This document shows positions 25,625-34,436 of a stretch of 64,000 nucleotides of DNA, piece by piece; within the stretch, counting starts at the first letter, position 1; every line of letters begins with the position of its first letter. The translations under genes were made by a program, and so were the position numbers. The stretch is from Streptomyces sp. NBC_01485. Lineage in GTDB: Bacteria; Actinomycetota; Actinomycetes; Streptomycetales; Streptomycetaceae. The notes beneath the pieces were generated by a model, which was not told the origin of the DNA, did not search any database, and saw nothing but the letters and a program-made list of their open reading frames with translations. Location: assembly GCF_036227125.1 (NCBI RefSeq), contig NZ_CP109435.1, forward strand, positions 5,580,001 to 5,644,000, written 5' to 3'.

Positions 25625-28600
25625 CCGCCATGACGGCGCGGGCTGCCTCCCGCAACTCGTCCCGCCCCAGGGCGGCGTACTCCGACACGGCGTCGGCGTA
25701 CGCCGTCCTGGCAGCGTTCCCGGCGGCCCCGACCGCCTGCCGGGCGCGGTCCGCCGACATCGTCGGCTGGTAGTCGCGCAGCACCCGCAGCCGTTCGGCC
25801 AGCGCGATCATCCGTACGGCGGTGGCGGTGGCGGTGGCGGTGGCGGTGGCGGTGGCGGTGCCGGTGTCCGCGTCGGTGTCGGTGTCGCCGGACGCGAGCC
25901 CCGCCATGCCGAGGGCGTGCAGCACCGTCCCGAACACGGGGGGATCCATTGGTGAGCCGGCCGGATCGGAGAGCATGGTCCGCAGCCACTGCCGCAGCCG
26001 GCCGACCGTCTCCGCGACGAGTTCGAGACGGCCGGCGTGCGCGTGCGCCGTCACCGCCGCCGACCGGATCTGCAGCGCCCACCGGTCGAGGAAGGGATCG
26101 CCGCTGTGCATCGGGCCGGCCCCGGCGACCCCCTCCAGGGCGCTGCGCCACAGGCCGAGCCCGACCTCCGTCAGTCCGCGGGCGAGCGCGATCTCGGCGC
26201 GGCCGCCCAGGTCGGCGTTGGCGGAGTCGTCCTTCCGCGCGTTGTCGACGCCCTCCGCCTGCCGCAGCCAGTACTCGGCCTCGTCGGGGTCGCCGCGCTG
26301 GAGGCAGGCGAGGACGAGGCCCCAGCGGACGCCGATGGAGTCGCGCTCGTCGCCCAGCCGCGGCAGCGCCGCGAGCGCCGCCCTGAGATGCTCGTACGCG
26401 TCCTCGCCCTGCTCCGTCTGCAAGCACAGCTGGCTCAGCCGGGTGTGGCCCATGACCTGGAGGAACGGGTTGTCGACCGGCGCCAGTGCGGCGACGGTCC
26501 GGCGGGCCGAGGCGAGCGCGCGGTCGATGTCGTGCTCCGACTCCCAGACGTAGCTGGCGACGCACTCGGCGACGCCGGCGAGCAGCGGCTGCTCGCTGTC
26601 GCAGAGCCCGCGCAGCACGTCGTAGCCGGGCGGCAGCATCTCGGGGACGGCGCTCAGCACGGCCGCGATCGCGCGCAGCAGCGTGTCCGGCGGGGCCGGG
26701 GGCAGCCGCCGGAGGGTGACGAGCTGGCGTACGACGTGCGGTCCGTAGCCCATGAACAGGCTCGCCGTGCACAACACCGCGGCGGCGCGGGCGACTTCGA
26801 CGTGTTCGGGCTCGGGGCGGTAGTGCGACAGCGGCGGGCCGGTGTCCGCGGCGAGGGCGGTGAGACGGAGGTAGTTGGAGTCGGTGGACCACAGGGCGGC
26901 GAGGACGGCGGTGAGGGCGGCGGTGGTGGGGCCGTCGGTACGGGCCAGGGCGTGCCGCAGGGCCGGTACGAGGTTGTCCTGCTCGGCCCTGATCCGCTCC
27001 CAGGCGGCGCGCGGTTCCGAGCCGAAGAACGAGTCGTAATACGTGACCCCGAAGTCCCGTGCCCAGTCCAGGAATCGGCCGACGGCCGCCTCGTCCTCGC
27101 CCGCCGCCGCCCGCCGGGCCGCGCTGAACTCCCGTACGGTCTCCAGCATCCGGAACCGCACGCCGGCCGGGGTGTCGGCGACGGTGAGCAGCGACTGATC
27201 GGCCAGTTGCTCCAGTACGAACAAGGCGTCCTCGCCCAGGACTTGCGCCGCGGCTTCGCCCGTGAAGCCGCCGGGGAAGACGGACAGCGTGCGCAGCGCG
27301 GCCCGGGCGTCCTCGGCGAGCAGGTTCCAGCTCCAGTCCACGACCGCGTGCAGCGTGCGGTGCCGCTCCGGTACGTCCCGCGCCCCGCCGCGCAGCAGCG
27401 CGAACCGGTCGCCGAGGCGGCGGGCGATCTCCGGCACCGACAGCACCCGCACCCGCGCCGCCGCCAGCTCCACGGCGAGCGGCAGCCCGTCGAGGTGGCG
27501 GCACAGCTCGGCCACCGCGTCCGGCGGCAGCTCCACGCCGGCCCGGGCGGCCCGGGCCCGCTGCGTGAACAGCTCGACGGAGGTGGCGAGTTCGAGCTCG
27601 GGCAGCGCGTACACCGCCTCCGACGTCAGTCCCAGCGGGGCCCGGCTGGTGGCGAGCACCCGCAGGTCCTTCGAGGACGACACCAGGGCCTGTACGAGGT
27701 CGGCGGCCCCCCGGACGACCTGCTCGCAGTTGTCCAGCACCAGCAGCGCGGCCCCGGAGCCGAGCACGCCGAGGATGCCGGACACGGGGTCGTGGCCGCC
27801 CATCGCACCGGGCCGCACCTCGCCCGCGCCGAGCGCGGAGGCCACCTCGGCGGTCACGTCCGCGTCCGCGGTGACACCGGCGAGCGGCACGAAATACACC
27901 ACGCGCTGCTCGGCCCGGCGGCTGACCGCGTACGCGAGCCGGGTCTTGCCGAGCCCGCCGGGCCCGACGACGCTGACGGCGCGGGAGGCGCGCAGCAGCC
28001 GTTCCACCGCCGCGATGTCGTCGTCTCTCCCCAGCAGCGGGTTCGGCTCGTGCGGCACGCCGTGCCTGACCACGGGTGCCTCGCCGCGCAGCAGCTCCTG
28101 CTGTACGGCCTTGAGTCCGGCCCCCGGATCCGTGCCGAGCGTCTCGCGCAGCTCACGCCGGTACGCCTCGTACCGGGTCAGCGCGGCGGACGGGCCCGCC
28201 GTCGCCGCCTCGCCGCGCAGCAGCTCGGCGAGGACCTCCTCGTCGCGCGGATGCCCGGCGGCGGCCACGGCCAGCGGCCCGGCCGCCTCCGCGTGCCGCC
28301 CCAGCCGGGCGAGCGCGAGCGCCTGCGCGCGGACGAGCGCGCCGTGCACGGGGGCGCGCTCGGTGCGCAACGCGGCTACGGGGTCGTCGGTGCCGTCGGC
28401 CTCGTCAGCGTTGCCCGCCCACAGCGCGAGCCCGGCCTCGGCGGCGGCCAGCGACCCCGCGTGGTCCCCGGCCCGGGCCCGGTCCGCACTCGCGGCGGCG
28501 TGCAGCAACAGGGCGGAGCTGTCGACCTGTTCCTCCGCGAGGGCGAGCCGGTATCCGCTCGGCGTACTCGCGATGACGTCGCCGCCCAACTGCGCCCGCG

Positions 28601-28799
28601 CCCTGGACACGAGAACCTGCAACGCCTTCCCCGGCCGCTCCGGCAACTCCTCCGGCCACAGCCCCGCCACCAGCCGCTCGGTGCTGCAGCCCGTACGCGG
28701 ATCGCCCGCGAGCAACGCGAGCAGACCACGCAGCCGGGGCGCTGTGACCTCCTGCCCGCGATAGGCGACACGCGGCAGCAGGGTGAGGTCGGTGGTCAC
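25605..28799 (-). CDS. SARP/AfsR-like regulator: winged helix, BTAD and NB-ARC ATPase
   Basis: 1064 residues from the GTG at 28799. Order: OmpR-type winged helix (residues 1-90, 'VLVSRARAQLGGDVIASTPS'), BTAD helical domain (about 95-245), NB-ARC ATPase with Walker A 'VVGPGGLGKTRLAYAVS' and Walker B 'ALLVLDNCEQVVRGAADLV', then a long helical TPR-like region. AfsR-type proteins activate target promoters after ATP binding. It converges on and overlaps the DrrAB exporter. A 6-bp repeat near its end encodes a T-A-T-A tract (25818-25859). An inverted repeat lies about 45 bases upstream of its start. Confidence 0.9.
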   Translation of the reverse strand: MTTDLTLLPRVAYRGQEVTAPRLRGLLALLAGDPRTGCSTERLVAGLWPEELPERPGKALQVLVSRARAQLGGDVIASTPSGYRLALAEEQVDSSALLLHAAASADRARAGDHAGSLAAAEAGLALWAGNADEADGTDDPVAALRTERAPVHGALVRAQALALARLGRHAEAAGPLAVAAAGHPRDEEVLAELLRGEAATAGPSAALTRYEAYRRELRETLGTDPGAGLKAVQQELLRGEAPVVRHGVPHEPNPLLGRDDDIAAVERLLRASRAVSVVGPGGLGKTRLAYAVSRRAEQRVVYFVPLAGVTADADVTAEVASALGAGEVRPGAMGGHDPVSGILGVLGSGAALLVLDNCEQVVRGAADLVQALVSSSKDLRVLATSRAPLGLTSEAVYALPELELATSVELFTQRARAARAGVELPPDAVAELCRHLDGLPLAVELAAARVRVLSVPEIARRLGDRFALLRGGARDVPERHRTLHAVVDWSWNLLAEDARAALRTLSVFPGGFTGEAAAQVLGEDALFVLEQLADQSLLTVADTPAGVRFRMLETVREFSAARRAAAGEDEAAVGRFLDWARDFGVTYYDSFFGSEPRAAWERIRAEQDNLVPALRHALARTDGPTTAALTAVLAALWSTDSNYLRLTALAADTGPPLSHYRPEPEHVEVARAAAVLCTASLFMGYGPHVVRQLVTLRRLPPAPPDTLLRAIAAVLSAVPEMLPPGYDVLRGLCDSEQPLLAGVAECVASYVWESEHDIDRALASARRTVAALAPVDNPFLQVMGHTRLSQLCLQTEQGEDAYEHLRAALAALPRLGDERDSIGVRWGLVLACLQRGDPDEAEYWLRQAEGVDNARKDDSANADLGGRAEIALARGLTEVGLGLWRSALEGVAGAGPMHSGDPFLDRWALQIRSAAVTAHAHAGRLELVAETVGRLRQWLRTMLSDPAGSPMDPPVFGTVLHALGMAGLASGDTDTDADTGTATATATATATATAVRMIALAERLRVLRDYQPTMSADRARQAVGAAGNAARTAYADAVSEYAALGRDELREAARAVMAVTSDRG
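25818..25859. repeat. GGCGGT hexamer, seven copies, inside the SARP-like gene
   Basis: Perfect hexamer array that encodes an Ala-Thr tract on the minus strand. Frame is kept whatever the copy number. Confidence 0.9.
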
Positions 28800-28843
28800 C
28801 CGTGCAGCGTATCCAAGGCCGGGGACGGGTGGGTGCGGCGCGA

Positions 28844-28877
28844 AACTGTGACACTTCGGTGTGGAAGTGTCACAGTT
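28844..28877. promoter_or_regulatory. 14-bp inverted repeat, candidate operator of the SARP-like gene
   Basis: AACTGTGACACTTC and its exact reverse complement are separated by GGTGTG. The site is about 45 bases upstream of the GTG at 28799. It shares the TGTGACAC half-site with the palindrome at 3461-3492. Confidence 0.6.
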
Positions 28878-28964
28878 CTACGGGAGGCCCGCCCGGAACA
28901 GATCCGCACGGCCACCCCCGGCGAACGCCTCAGCGGACTACCTGGTGTTGGACCGGCTGGACTG

Positions 28965-29645
28965 CTAGAAGCGCCGCAGTCGGAGCAGGAACTGGCAGCC
29001 GCCGGAGCGGCCGTCGGCGTCGATGCCGAGCGTCACCGGGTTGCCCGCGTAGGCCGTGCGGTACTGCCCGGCGGGCAGGTAGCCAAGGCACTGGGCGGAG
29101 TCGCCGTCCGGGTAGAACTGCACGTCGAGGCCGACGTCCGAGCGGCCCGACACGGCGAAGGTGAGGTTGCACCAGCCCGACCGGTTGTCGGTGTCGACCC
29201 GGACACTGGGACCGAAGGTCCGGAACGTCTGGATCGGCATCTGATAGACGCCCTGACTTCCGCACTGCCCGGCGTCGCCGCCGGCGCTGGCCTGGAAGCG
29301 GTACGTGAGGGACGCGCCCGCGAGAGTGCCGTTCGGGTCGTAGATGCCGAAGGCCAACTGGCAGCCGCCCGAGCGGCCGTCGGTGTCGAAGCGGATCGCC
29401 CGGGTCCAGTCCGGCGTGACGCCCCACTGCTGCCCTGTCGATCCGCCGCACTGACCGGCGTCACCGTCGGGGTTGAACTGGATGCCGATCTCCGGCTCGG
29501 CGGCGAGCGCGGTCGTTTCGGTGGCCGTCTCCGTGGTCGTTCCCGTGGCGTGTGCCGCCGTGCCGGACAGGCCGGCGATCAGCGCGCCGGCGGCCAGGAC
29601 GCCGGCGAGTGCTCTCAGACGTCCGGGCAGGTGTGACTTTCGCAT
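28965..29645 (-). CDS. Secreted protein with three Cys/Asp-Gly-Arg-Ser repeats
   Basis: 226 residues from the ATG at 29645, with a strong ribosome site (GGGAGGGG). A signal peptide ('LAGVLAAGALIAGLSGTAAH', cleavage near residue 33) precedes three repeats of about 60 residues. Each has a 'D-G/S-D/A-A/S-x-QC' part and a 'D-x-D-x-RSG-x-C' part (Cys66/95, Cys128/159, Cys186/217). The evenly spaced six cysteines suggest one disulfide per repeat. I do not recognise the family. Stands alone; no partner is evident. Confidence 0.8.
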   Translation of the reverse strand: MRKSHLPGRLRALAGVLAAGALIAGLSGTAAHATGTTTETATETTALAAEPEIGIQFNPDGDAGQCGGSTGQQWGVTPDWTRAIRFDTDGRSGGCQLAFGIYDPNGTLAGASLTYRFQASAGGDAGQCGSQGVYQMPIQTFRTFGPSVRVDTDNRSGWCNLTFAVSGRSDVGLDVQFYPDGDSAQCLGYLPAGQYRTAYAGNPVTLGIDADGRSGGCQFLLRLRRF

Positions 29646-30022
29646 GGTTGTCCCCTCCCAGGGTGCCATCGGCGCAGGCCAGTAGCGCGCACGGGTCGGC
29701 CGCGCCGCTGTCCTGCGGTGTCGTGCGGTGTCGTGCGGTGTCGTGCGGTGTCGTGCGGTGTCGTGCGGTGTCGTGCGGTGTCGTGCGGTGTCGTGCGTGC
29801 GGGACGTTTTCCGTGCCCCGGCAGTGCGGACTCAGTATCGGTGTCCGGCTCCGGCTGGGTACCGGCGGTAACGGGCCATTCCGCACGGGCTCCCCATCGC
29901 GCCGAAATCTTGTGCGAACCGACCTGACACTGCATCATCTCCACTGATCCTTCACGTACTCACCGTCGGGGAACCGCAGACCCCGACCTGCCTGCGAGGC
30001 CCCGCTGAAACTCCCCGTTCCC
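29646..30022. other. 377-bp intergenic region between divergent secreted-protein genes
   Basis: It contains the decamer array at 29711-29797 and otherwise no gene. The part from 29800 to 30022 is lower in G+C than its neighbours and probably holds the promoters of both genes. Confidence 0.5.
29711..29797. repeat. Decamer tandem array TCGTGCGGTG
   Basis: Seven exact copies (29721-29790) flanked by a one-mismatch copy on the left and a partial copy on the right. Lies 65 bases upstream of the cysteine-repeat protein start. Confidence 0.95.
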
Positions 30023-30868
30023 TTGACGCGCAGAACCGCCGTGCTCGGTGCCACCTTGGTCGTCGTGCTTTCCGGTACCGCCGTGGCGGCGTCGCCCACA
30101 GCCACGGTGGCGGCGTCGGACAACAAGGTCCACGCGTGCGTCGACAAGACGCATCTGACGGTGCGGATCATCGACCCCGCCCGTACACACTGCACCGCGG
30201 CCGAACGCGACGTCTCCTGGAACATCACCGGGCCGCAGGGCACCACGGGCAAGACGGGTGCCACCGGGGCCAAGGGCGCTGAGGGTGCCACGGGAGCGGC
30301 TGGAGCGACCGGCGCGAAGGGCGATACCGGGGCCACCGGCGCGGCCGGTGCGACCGGCCCCGTCGGTCCTGCCGGCGCGGCGGGGCTCGCCGGGGCCACC
30401 GGCGCGAAGGGGGACACGGGCGCGAAGGGGGACACGGGCGCGACCGGGGCCACGGGGCCCGTGGGCGCGCAGGGCGACAAGGGAAGTACCGGCGCGACCG
30501 GGCCTGTTGGTGCCACAGGACCCACGGGGCCCACCGGCGCGGCCGGACCCGCCGGGCCGAAGGGCGACAAGGGCGACCCCGGGCGGGACTCGCGGTTCGG
30601 GAACGAGACCGGGACGGCGGCGTCGGGCCACGGGGAGACGTGCACGATCGGCTCGGTGTGGCTGTCGGCCGGATCCCGGGCGGGCGGGATCCCGGCAAAG
30701 GGGCAGCTGATGAGCATCACCGAGAACCAGCCGCTGTACTCGCTGCTCGGCACCACGTACGGCGGAAACGGAACGACGACGTTCCAACTGCCCGACCTGC
30801 GAAGCGCCGCACCCAACGGGCTCACCTACGTGATCTGCGCCGTCGGGGTCTACCCCTGGGCGGACTAG
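30023..30868 (+). CDS. Secreted collagen-like protein with a tail-collar-like C-terminus
   Basis: 281 residues from a TTG at 30023. Order: signal peptide ('VLGATLVVVLSGTAVAASPT'), a short Cys-containing domain (residues 25-70), about 40 Gly-X-Y triplets (70-188) rich in GAT, GAK and GDT, and a C-terminal domain with 'LYSLLGTTYGGNGTTTFQLP', which matches the phage tail-collar fold. Bacterial collagens form trimeric rods, and the C-terminal domain could trimerise it. Probably a cell-surface or extracellular fibre. There are no phage genes nearby. Confidence 0.85.
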   Translation: MTRRTAVLGATLVVVLSGTAVAASPTATVAASDNKVHACVDKTHLTVRIIDPARTHCTAAERDVSWNITGPQGTTGKTGATGAKGAEGATGAAGATGAKGDTGATGAAGATGPVGPAGAAGLAGATGAKGDTGAKGDTGATGATGPVGAQGDKGSTGATGPVGATGPTGPTGAAGPAGPKGDKGDPGRDSRFGNETGTAASGHGETCTIGSVWLSAGSRAGGIPAKGQLMSITENQPLYSLLGTTYGGNGTTTFQLPDLRSAAPNGLTYVICAVGVYPWAD

Positions 30869-30899
30869 GCCCTGCCGGTCACGGACCGAACCCGGTGGA

Positions 30900-31053
30900 T
30901 CAGGCCGCCGCTGCCTTCGGGTGGTGGCGGCGCAGGTCGGCGGCGAGGACGCGGTCGAGCGTGCGGTCGGACAGGAACGGGCCCGGGCGCATGATCAGGG
31001 CGGCATCCCGGCCGGCGGTGCAGCGGGTGCGCGGCCTGCCCGTCGTCACGGCC
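30900..31053 (-). pseudogene. Possible C-terminal remnant of an oxidoreductase gene
   Basis: On the minus strand a frame of about 50 codons reads '...GRDAALIMRPGPFLSDRTLD' and ends 'LRRHHPKAAAA'. It resembles the C-terminal tail of short-chain dehydrogenases. There is no start and no N-terminal domain. It directly follows the 2OG-oxygenase gene on the same strand. Confidence 0.35.
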
Positions 31054-32054
31054 TAGTCCACGGTGATCGAGTCCAGCTTCTCGCGCAGGTACACGTGCGA
31101 GTCGACCGCCTCGTACGCCACCTGCCCGACCGGCGCGGGTACGGACTCCACGACCGTCCCAGGGGTGCACTCGCCGAAGTAGACGAGGGAGATCAGCTCC
31201 TCGGCGGGTGCGTCGGCGGGCGGGGGCAGGACGCGGTGGCGGCCCGAGCGCCAGCGGTCGCCGGTCCAACGGGCCATCAGGTCACCGATGTTGATGGTGA
31301 AGGCATCGGGATCGAAGGGCGCGTCCTCCCAGCCGCCCTCGTCCGTCCAGACCTGGAGCCCGCCCTTGCCGGCCTGCCGGTCGAGGATCGTCACCGTCCC
31401 GAAGTCGGTGTGCGGGCCGATGCGGAACTGGCCTGGCTGCGGCTCGCCGACGACCTCCGTCCCCGGGTACCAGTTGATGTTGAAGCCGTATGTCGGATGG
31501 TCCATGTGCCGGGAGAAGAAGTCGACTTCGAGGCCGAGCGCCTCCCCGAGCAGGGAGAGCAACCGCTTCTCCAGCTCGCCCATCCGGTCCAGGTACTCCT
31601 CGCAGAGCGCCTGAAGCCCCGGCACCTCCGTCGGCCACACGTTGGGCGCGTACCACTCCGCGTTGACCACCGGGTCGTCGAAGGGCTCGTGCGTGGCGAA
31701 GGTGAGCGACTCCTTCAGGTCCGGCGGGGTCTCCGTACCCTCCGAGTAGCCGTTCGCCTCCGCGCCGGGACCGAGCCAGCCCCGCCCCCCGACCTTCGCC
31801 GCGTACGGCTCCTTCACCTCGGCGGGCAGCGCGAAGAACGCCCGCGCGGCCGCCCGGATGCCGTCGCGGAGGGCGGGGTCCACTCCATGCCCGGTGACCA
31901 GCAGGAACCCGGCCGTCTGGAGCGCGTCGTCGACCGTGCGGGCGATGACCGTACGGGCCTGGGCGTCGCCGTCCAGCCAGGGGCGCAGGTCGATGGTCGG
32001 GATGCGGGGCGTGCGGGGTGTGTGGGGCCTGCGGGGGGTCTGGGGCTCACTCAC
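31053..32054 (-). CDS. Isopenicillin N synthase-like 2-oxoglutarate/Fe(II) oxygenase
   Basis: 333 residues. Iron ligands are visible: His215 and Asp217 in 'RIGPHTDFGTVTILDRQ', and His273 in 'WRSGRHRVLPPP'. The N-terminal segment 'QTAGFLLVTGHGVDPALRDG' is typical of the non-haem oxygenase family. The start lies inside the end of the deaminase gene (eight-base overlap), so both are translated from one mRNA. Substrate unknown; the partner suggests a purine or pyrimidine compound (inference). The N-terminus has a short R-T-P-R-I-P repeat. Confidence 0.9.
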   Translation of the reverse strand: MSEPQTPRRPHTPRTPRIPTIDLRPWLDGDAQARTVIARTVDDALQTAGFLLVTGHGVDPALRDGIRAAARAFFALPAEVKEPYAAKVGGRGWLGPGAEANGYSEGTETPPDLKESLTFATHEPFDDPVVNAEWYAPNVWPTEVPGLQALCEEYLDRMGELEKRLLSLLGEALGLEVDFFSRHMDHPTYGFNINWYPGTEVVGEPQPGQFRIGPHTDFGTVTILDRQAGKGGLQVWTDEGGWEDAPFDPDAFTINIGDLMARWTGDRWRSGRHRVLPPPADAPAEELISLVYFGECTPGTVVESVPAPVGQVAYEAVDSHVYLREKLDSITVD

Positions 32055-32514
32055 CGATGTCCTCGTTCCACAGTGCCGGGTTCTTCTCGATGAAGTCGCG
32101 CATCATCGCGACGCACTCGGGGTCGTCCAGGAGCACGATCTCGACGCCGTGTTCCGCCAGCCAGTCGTGCCCGCCGTGGAAGGTGACCGCCTCGCCGATC
32201 ACGACGCGCGAGATGCCGAACTGCCGGACCAGTCCGGAGCAGTACCAGCAGGGGGACAGGGTCGTCACCATCGTCGTACCGCGATACGTGCGCTGCCGTC
32301 CCGCCGCGCGGAACGCGGCCGTCTCCGCGTGCGTCGACGGGTCGTCGTCCTGGACGCGCCGGTTGTGGCCCCGGCCCAGCAGGGTGCCGTCCGGGCCGTG
32401 GAGCGCCGCGCCGATCGGGATGCCGCCCTCGGCGAGCCCGGCACGGGCCTCGGCGACGGCGGCGGCGAGCCAGGCGCGTTCCTGTGACTGTTCCAACCGA
32501 TCCGACTGGTTCAT
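32047..32514 (-). CDS. Nucleobase/nucleoside deaminase (zinc, cytidine-deaminase fold)
   Basis: 155 residues from the ATG at 32514. Zinc site: His62-Ala-Glu64 in 'DPSTHAETAAFRAAG' and Cys89-x-x-Cys92 in 'TLSPCWYCSGLV'. This is the CDA fold as in guanine, cytosine and tRNA-adenosine deaminases. The C-terminal 'HDWLAEHGVEIVLLDDPECV' is like fungal/bacterial cytosine deaminases. First gene of a two-gene operon with the oxygenase. Confidence 0.88.
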   Translation of the reverse strand: MNQSDRLEQSQERAWLAAAVAEARAGLAEGGIPIGAALHGPDGTLLGRGHNRRVQDDDPSTHAETAAFRAAGRQRTYRGTTMVTTLSPCWYCSGLVRQFGISRVVIGEAVTFHGGHDWLAEHGVEIVLLDDPECVAMMRDFIEKNPALWNEDIGE

Positions 32515-32696
32515 GCGCTTACTCTGCTGCGGCGGGAACGCGAGGGCAACGAGGGCGCGAACTTCTCGACGGCGGCGAACCGCTCCTCGTCAACGGCTTC
32601 GGGGAACGGGCTGCGTACGGTGGCCTGAGGGCGGGAGAATCCGGGTAACCCCAGGGGACGTACGGGAACACCCCGAGGGGATAAGGGGGAGTCGCC

Positions 32697-34286
32697 TTGC
32701 AACCGCTCTACATCGTGCTGATCGTCGTCGGGTTGCTCCTCTTCATCCTGGTGATCAAGAGCGTCCACATCATCCCGCAGGCCAGCGCCGCCATCGTCGA
32801 GCGGTACGGCCGCTACACGCGCACGCTCCACGCGGGCTTCAACGTCGCGGCCCCGTTCATCGACACCATCCGCAACCGCATCGACCTGCGCGAACAGGTC
32901 GTCCCGTTCCCGCCGCAGCCGGTGATCACCCAGGACAACCTGGTCGTCAACATCGACACCGTCATCTACTACCGGGTGACCGACGCCCGGGCCGCGACCT
33001 ACGAGGTCGCCAGCTACATCCAGGCGATCGAGCAGCTCACCATCACCACGCTCCGCAACATCACCGGCGGCATGGACCTGGGGCGGATCCTGACCGCCCG
33101 CGAGGAGATCAACGCGGCCCTGCGCGGCGTCCTGGACGAGGCCACCGGCAGATGGGGCATCCTCGTCAACCGCGTCGAGCTGAAGGCGATCGAGCCCCCG
33201 ACCTCCATCCAGGACGCGATGGAGAATCAGGTGCGCGCCGACCGTGACAAGCGCGCCGCGATCCTCACCGCCGAAGGCACCCGGCAGGCCACCATCCTGC
33301 GGGCCGAGGGCGAGCGGGAGGCCGCGAAACTGAAAGCGCAGACGGACCGTGAGGTGGCCGCGATCGTGGCCGGGAAACCGGTCACGGCGGCGGACCCGGC
33401 GCTCCGGCGGCCCCTGCCCGAGTACCGCCCCGTCCACCAGCCCCTCCGCCCCCACGACCCCCGCACCCTCGGTCGCTACCGCCTCACCGCCCGCCTCGGC
33501 GAGGGCGGGATGGGCACCGTGTTTCTCGGGCGGTCGCCCGGGGAGCGGCTGGTGGCGGTGAAGGTGATCCAGGACGAGCACGTCGCCGACCCGATGTTCC
33601 GCAAGCGGTTCGGCCGGGAGATCGACGCCGTGCGGCGGGTCGGCGGGTTCCACACCGCGCCCGTCGTGGACGCCGACCCCGACGGCAGTCCCCCCTGGCT
33701 GGCCACCGAGTACGTGCCGGGCCCCTCGCTGCACGACGTCCTCAAGCAGACCGGCCCGCTGACGATGCGGACCCTGCACACCCTCGCCGTCGGAGTCGCC
33801 GAGGCGCTGGAGGGCATCCACGCCTGCGGGATCGTCCACCGCGACCTCAAGCCCGGCAACATCATCGTGTCGGGCACCGGCCCCCGCGTCATCGACTTCG
33901 GTCTCGCCCGCGCCCTGGAGAGCTCCCAGCTCACCCGCTCCCACGAAGTCGTCGGCACCCAGGGCTTCCTCGCGCCCGAGCAGTACAACGGCATGGCGAT
34001 CACGCCCGCCACGGACCTGTACGCCTTCGGGCTGGTGCTGTGTCACGCCGCCGGGGTCCTGCCCCTGCAGCACGGCGAAACCCTCGCCGCCGCACTGAAG
34101 TTGCTGCCGGGCGGCCTGGCCGACGTCATCATCCGCTGCCTCCAGGAGAATCCCGCCCTCCGCCCGGCCCCCTCCGACGTGCTGAAGGAACTCACCCCGG
34201 GCGTCTCGCCGTCCGAGGACTGGCTGTCGCCGCCCCTTCGCGCGCTGGTCGACCTCCACAACCGCCCCGCCGCAGCGGGCTTTTGA
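32697..34286 (+). CDS. SPFH (stomatin/band 7) domain fused to a Ser/Thr protein kinase
   Basis: 529 residues from a TTG at 32697 with a GGGGGA ribosome site. Residues 1-20 are a membrane segment, followed by a stomatin-like SPFH domain ('VHIIPQASAAIVERYGRYTR', 'ATGRWGILVNRVELKAIEPP') and the start of its coiled coil ('DKRAAILTAEGTRQATILRA', to about residue 226). A Pro-rich linker (about 230-258) leads to a complete kinase: G-loop 268-273 (GEGGMG), Lys289, HRD 381-383, DFG 400-402, 'GTQGFLAPEQYNG'. It ends without the usual second membrane helix or PASTA domains, so the SPFH part is the membrane anchor. A single frame runs without interruption. Confidence 0.85.
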   Translation: MQPLYIVLIVVGLLLFILVIKSVHIIPQASAAIVERYGRYTRTLHAGFNVAAPFIDTIRNRIDLREQVVPFPPQPVITQDNLVVNIDTVIYYRVTDARAATYEVASYIQAIEQLTITTLRNITGGMDLGRILTAREEINAALRGVLDEATGRWGILVNRVELKAIEPPTSIQDAMENQVRADRDKRAAILTAEGTRQATILRAEGEREAAKLKAQTDREVAAIVAGKPVTAADPALRRPLPEYRPVHQPLRPHDPRTLGRYRLTARLGEGGMGTVFLGRSPGERLVAVKVIQDEHVADPMFRKRFGREIDAVRRVGGFHTAPVVDADPDGSPPWLATEYVPGPSLHDVLKQTGPLTMRTLHTLAVGVAEALEGIHACGIVHRDLKPGNIIVSGTGPRVIDFGLARALESSQLTRSHEVVGTQGFLAPEQYNGMAITPATDLYAFGLVLCHAAGVLPLQHGETLAAALKLLPGGLADVIIRCLQENPALRPAPSDVLKELTPGVSPSEDWLSPPLRALVDLHNRPAAAGF

Positions 34287-34320
34287 GGGATCTGTAGCCT
34301 GGCCCGATCATTCGGGGCCT

Positions 34321-34430
34321 GCGGGTCGGGGGCTGTGGGTCGGAGGCTGTGGGTCGGGGCTTGCGGGTCGAGGACTCGTGGCTCGGGGACTCATGGCTCC
34401 GGGACTTGTGGGTCGAGGGTTTGTGGAGGA
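34321..34430. repeat. Degenerate 14-bp repeat before the CDP-alcohol transferase gene
   Basis: GGGTCGGGGGCTGT-like units (about seven) fill the gap between the kinase stop and the next ribosome site. A TAGCCT -10-like word is at 34296-34301. Confidence 0.65.
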
Positions 34431-34436
34431 ACGGTC

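Noticed and set aside
26037..29636. Plus-strand open frame of about 1200 codons opposite the SARP-like gene
   Set aside because: Shadow of the SARP/BTAD gene and the cysteine-repeat gene; the translation shows no recognisable motif.
29711..29797. CRISPR array
   Set aside because: Decamers are directly adjacent with no spacers; there are no cas genes. It is a simple tandem repeat.
30023..30868. Prophage tail fibre
   Set aside because: No other phage gene in the neighbourhood and a normal secretion signal is present.
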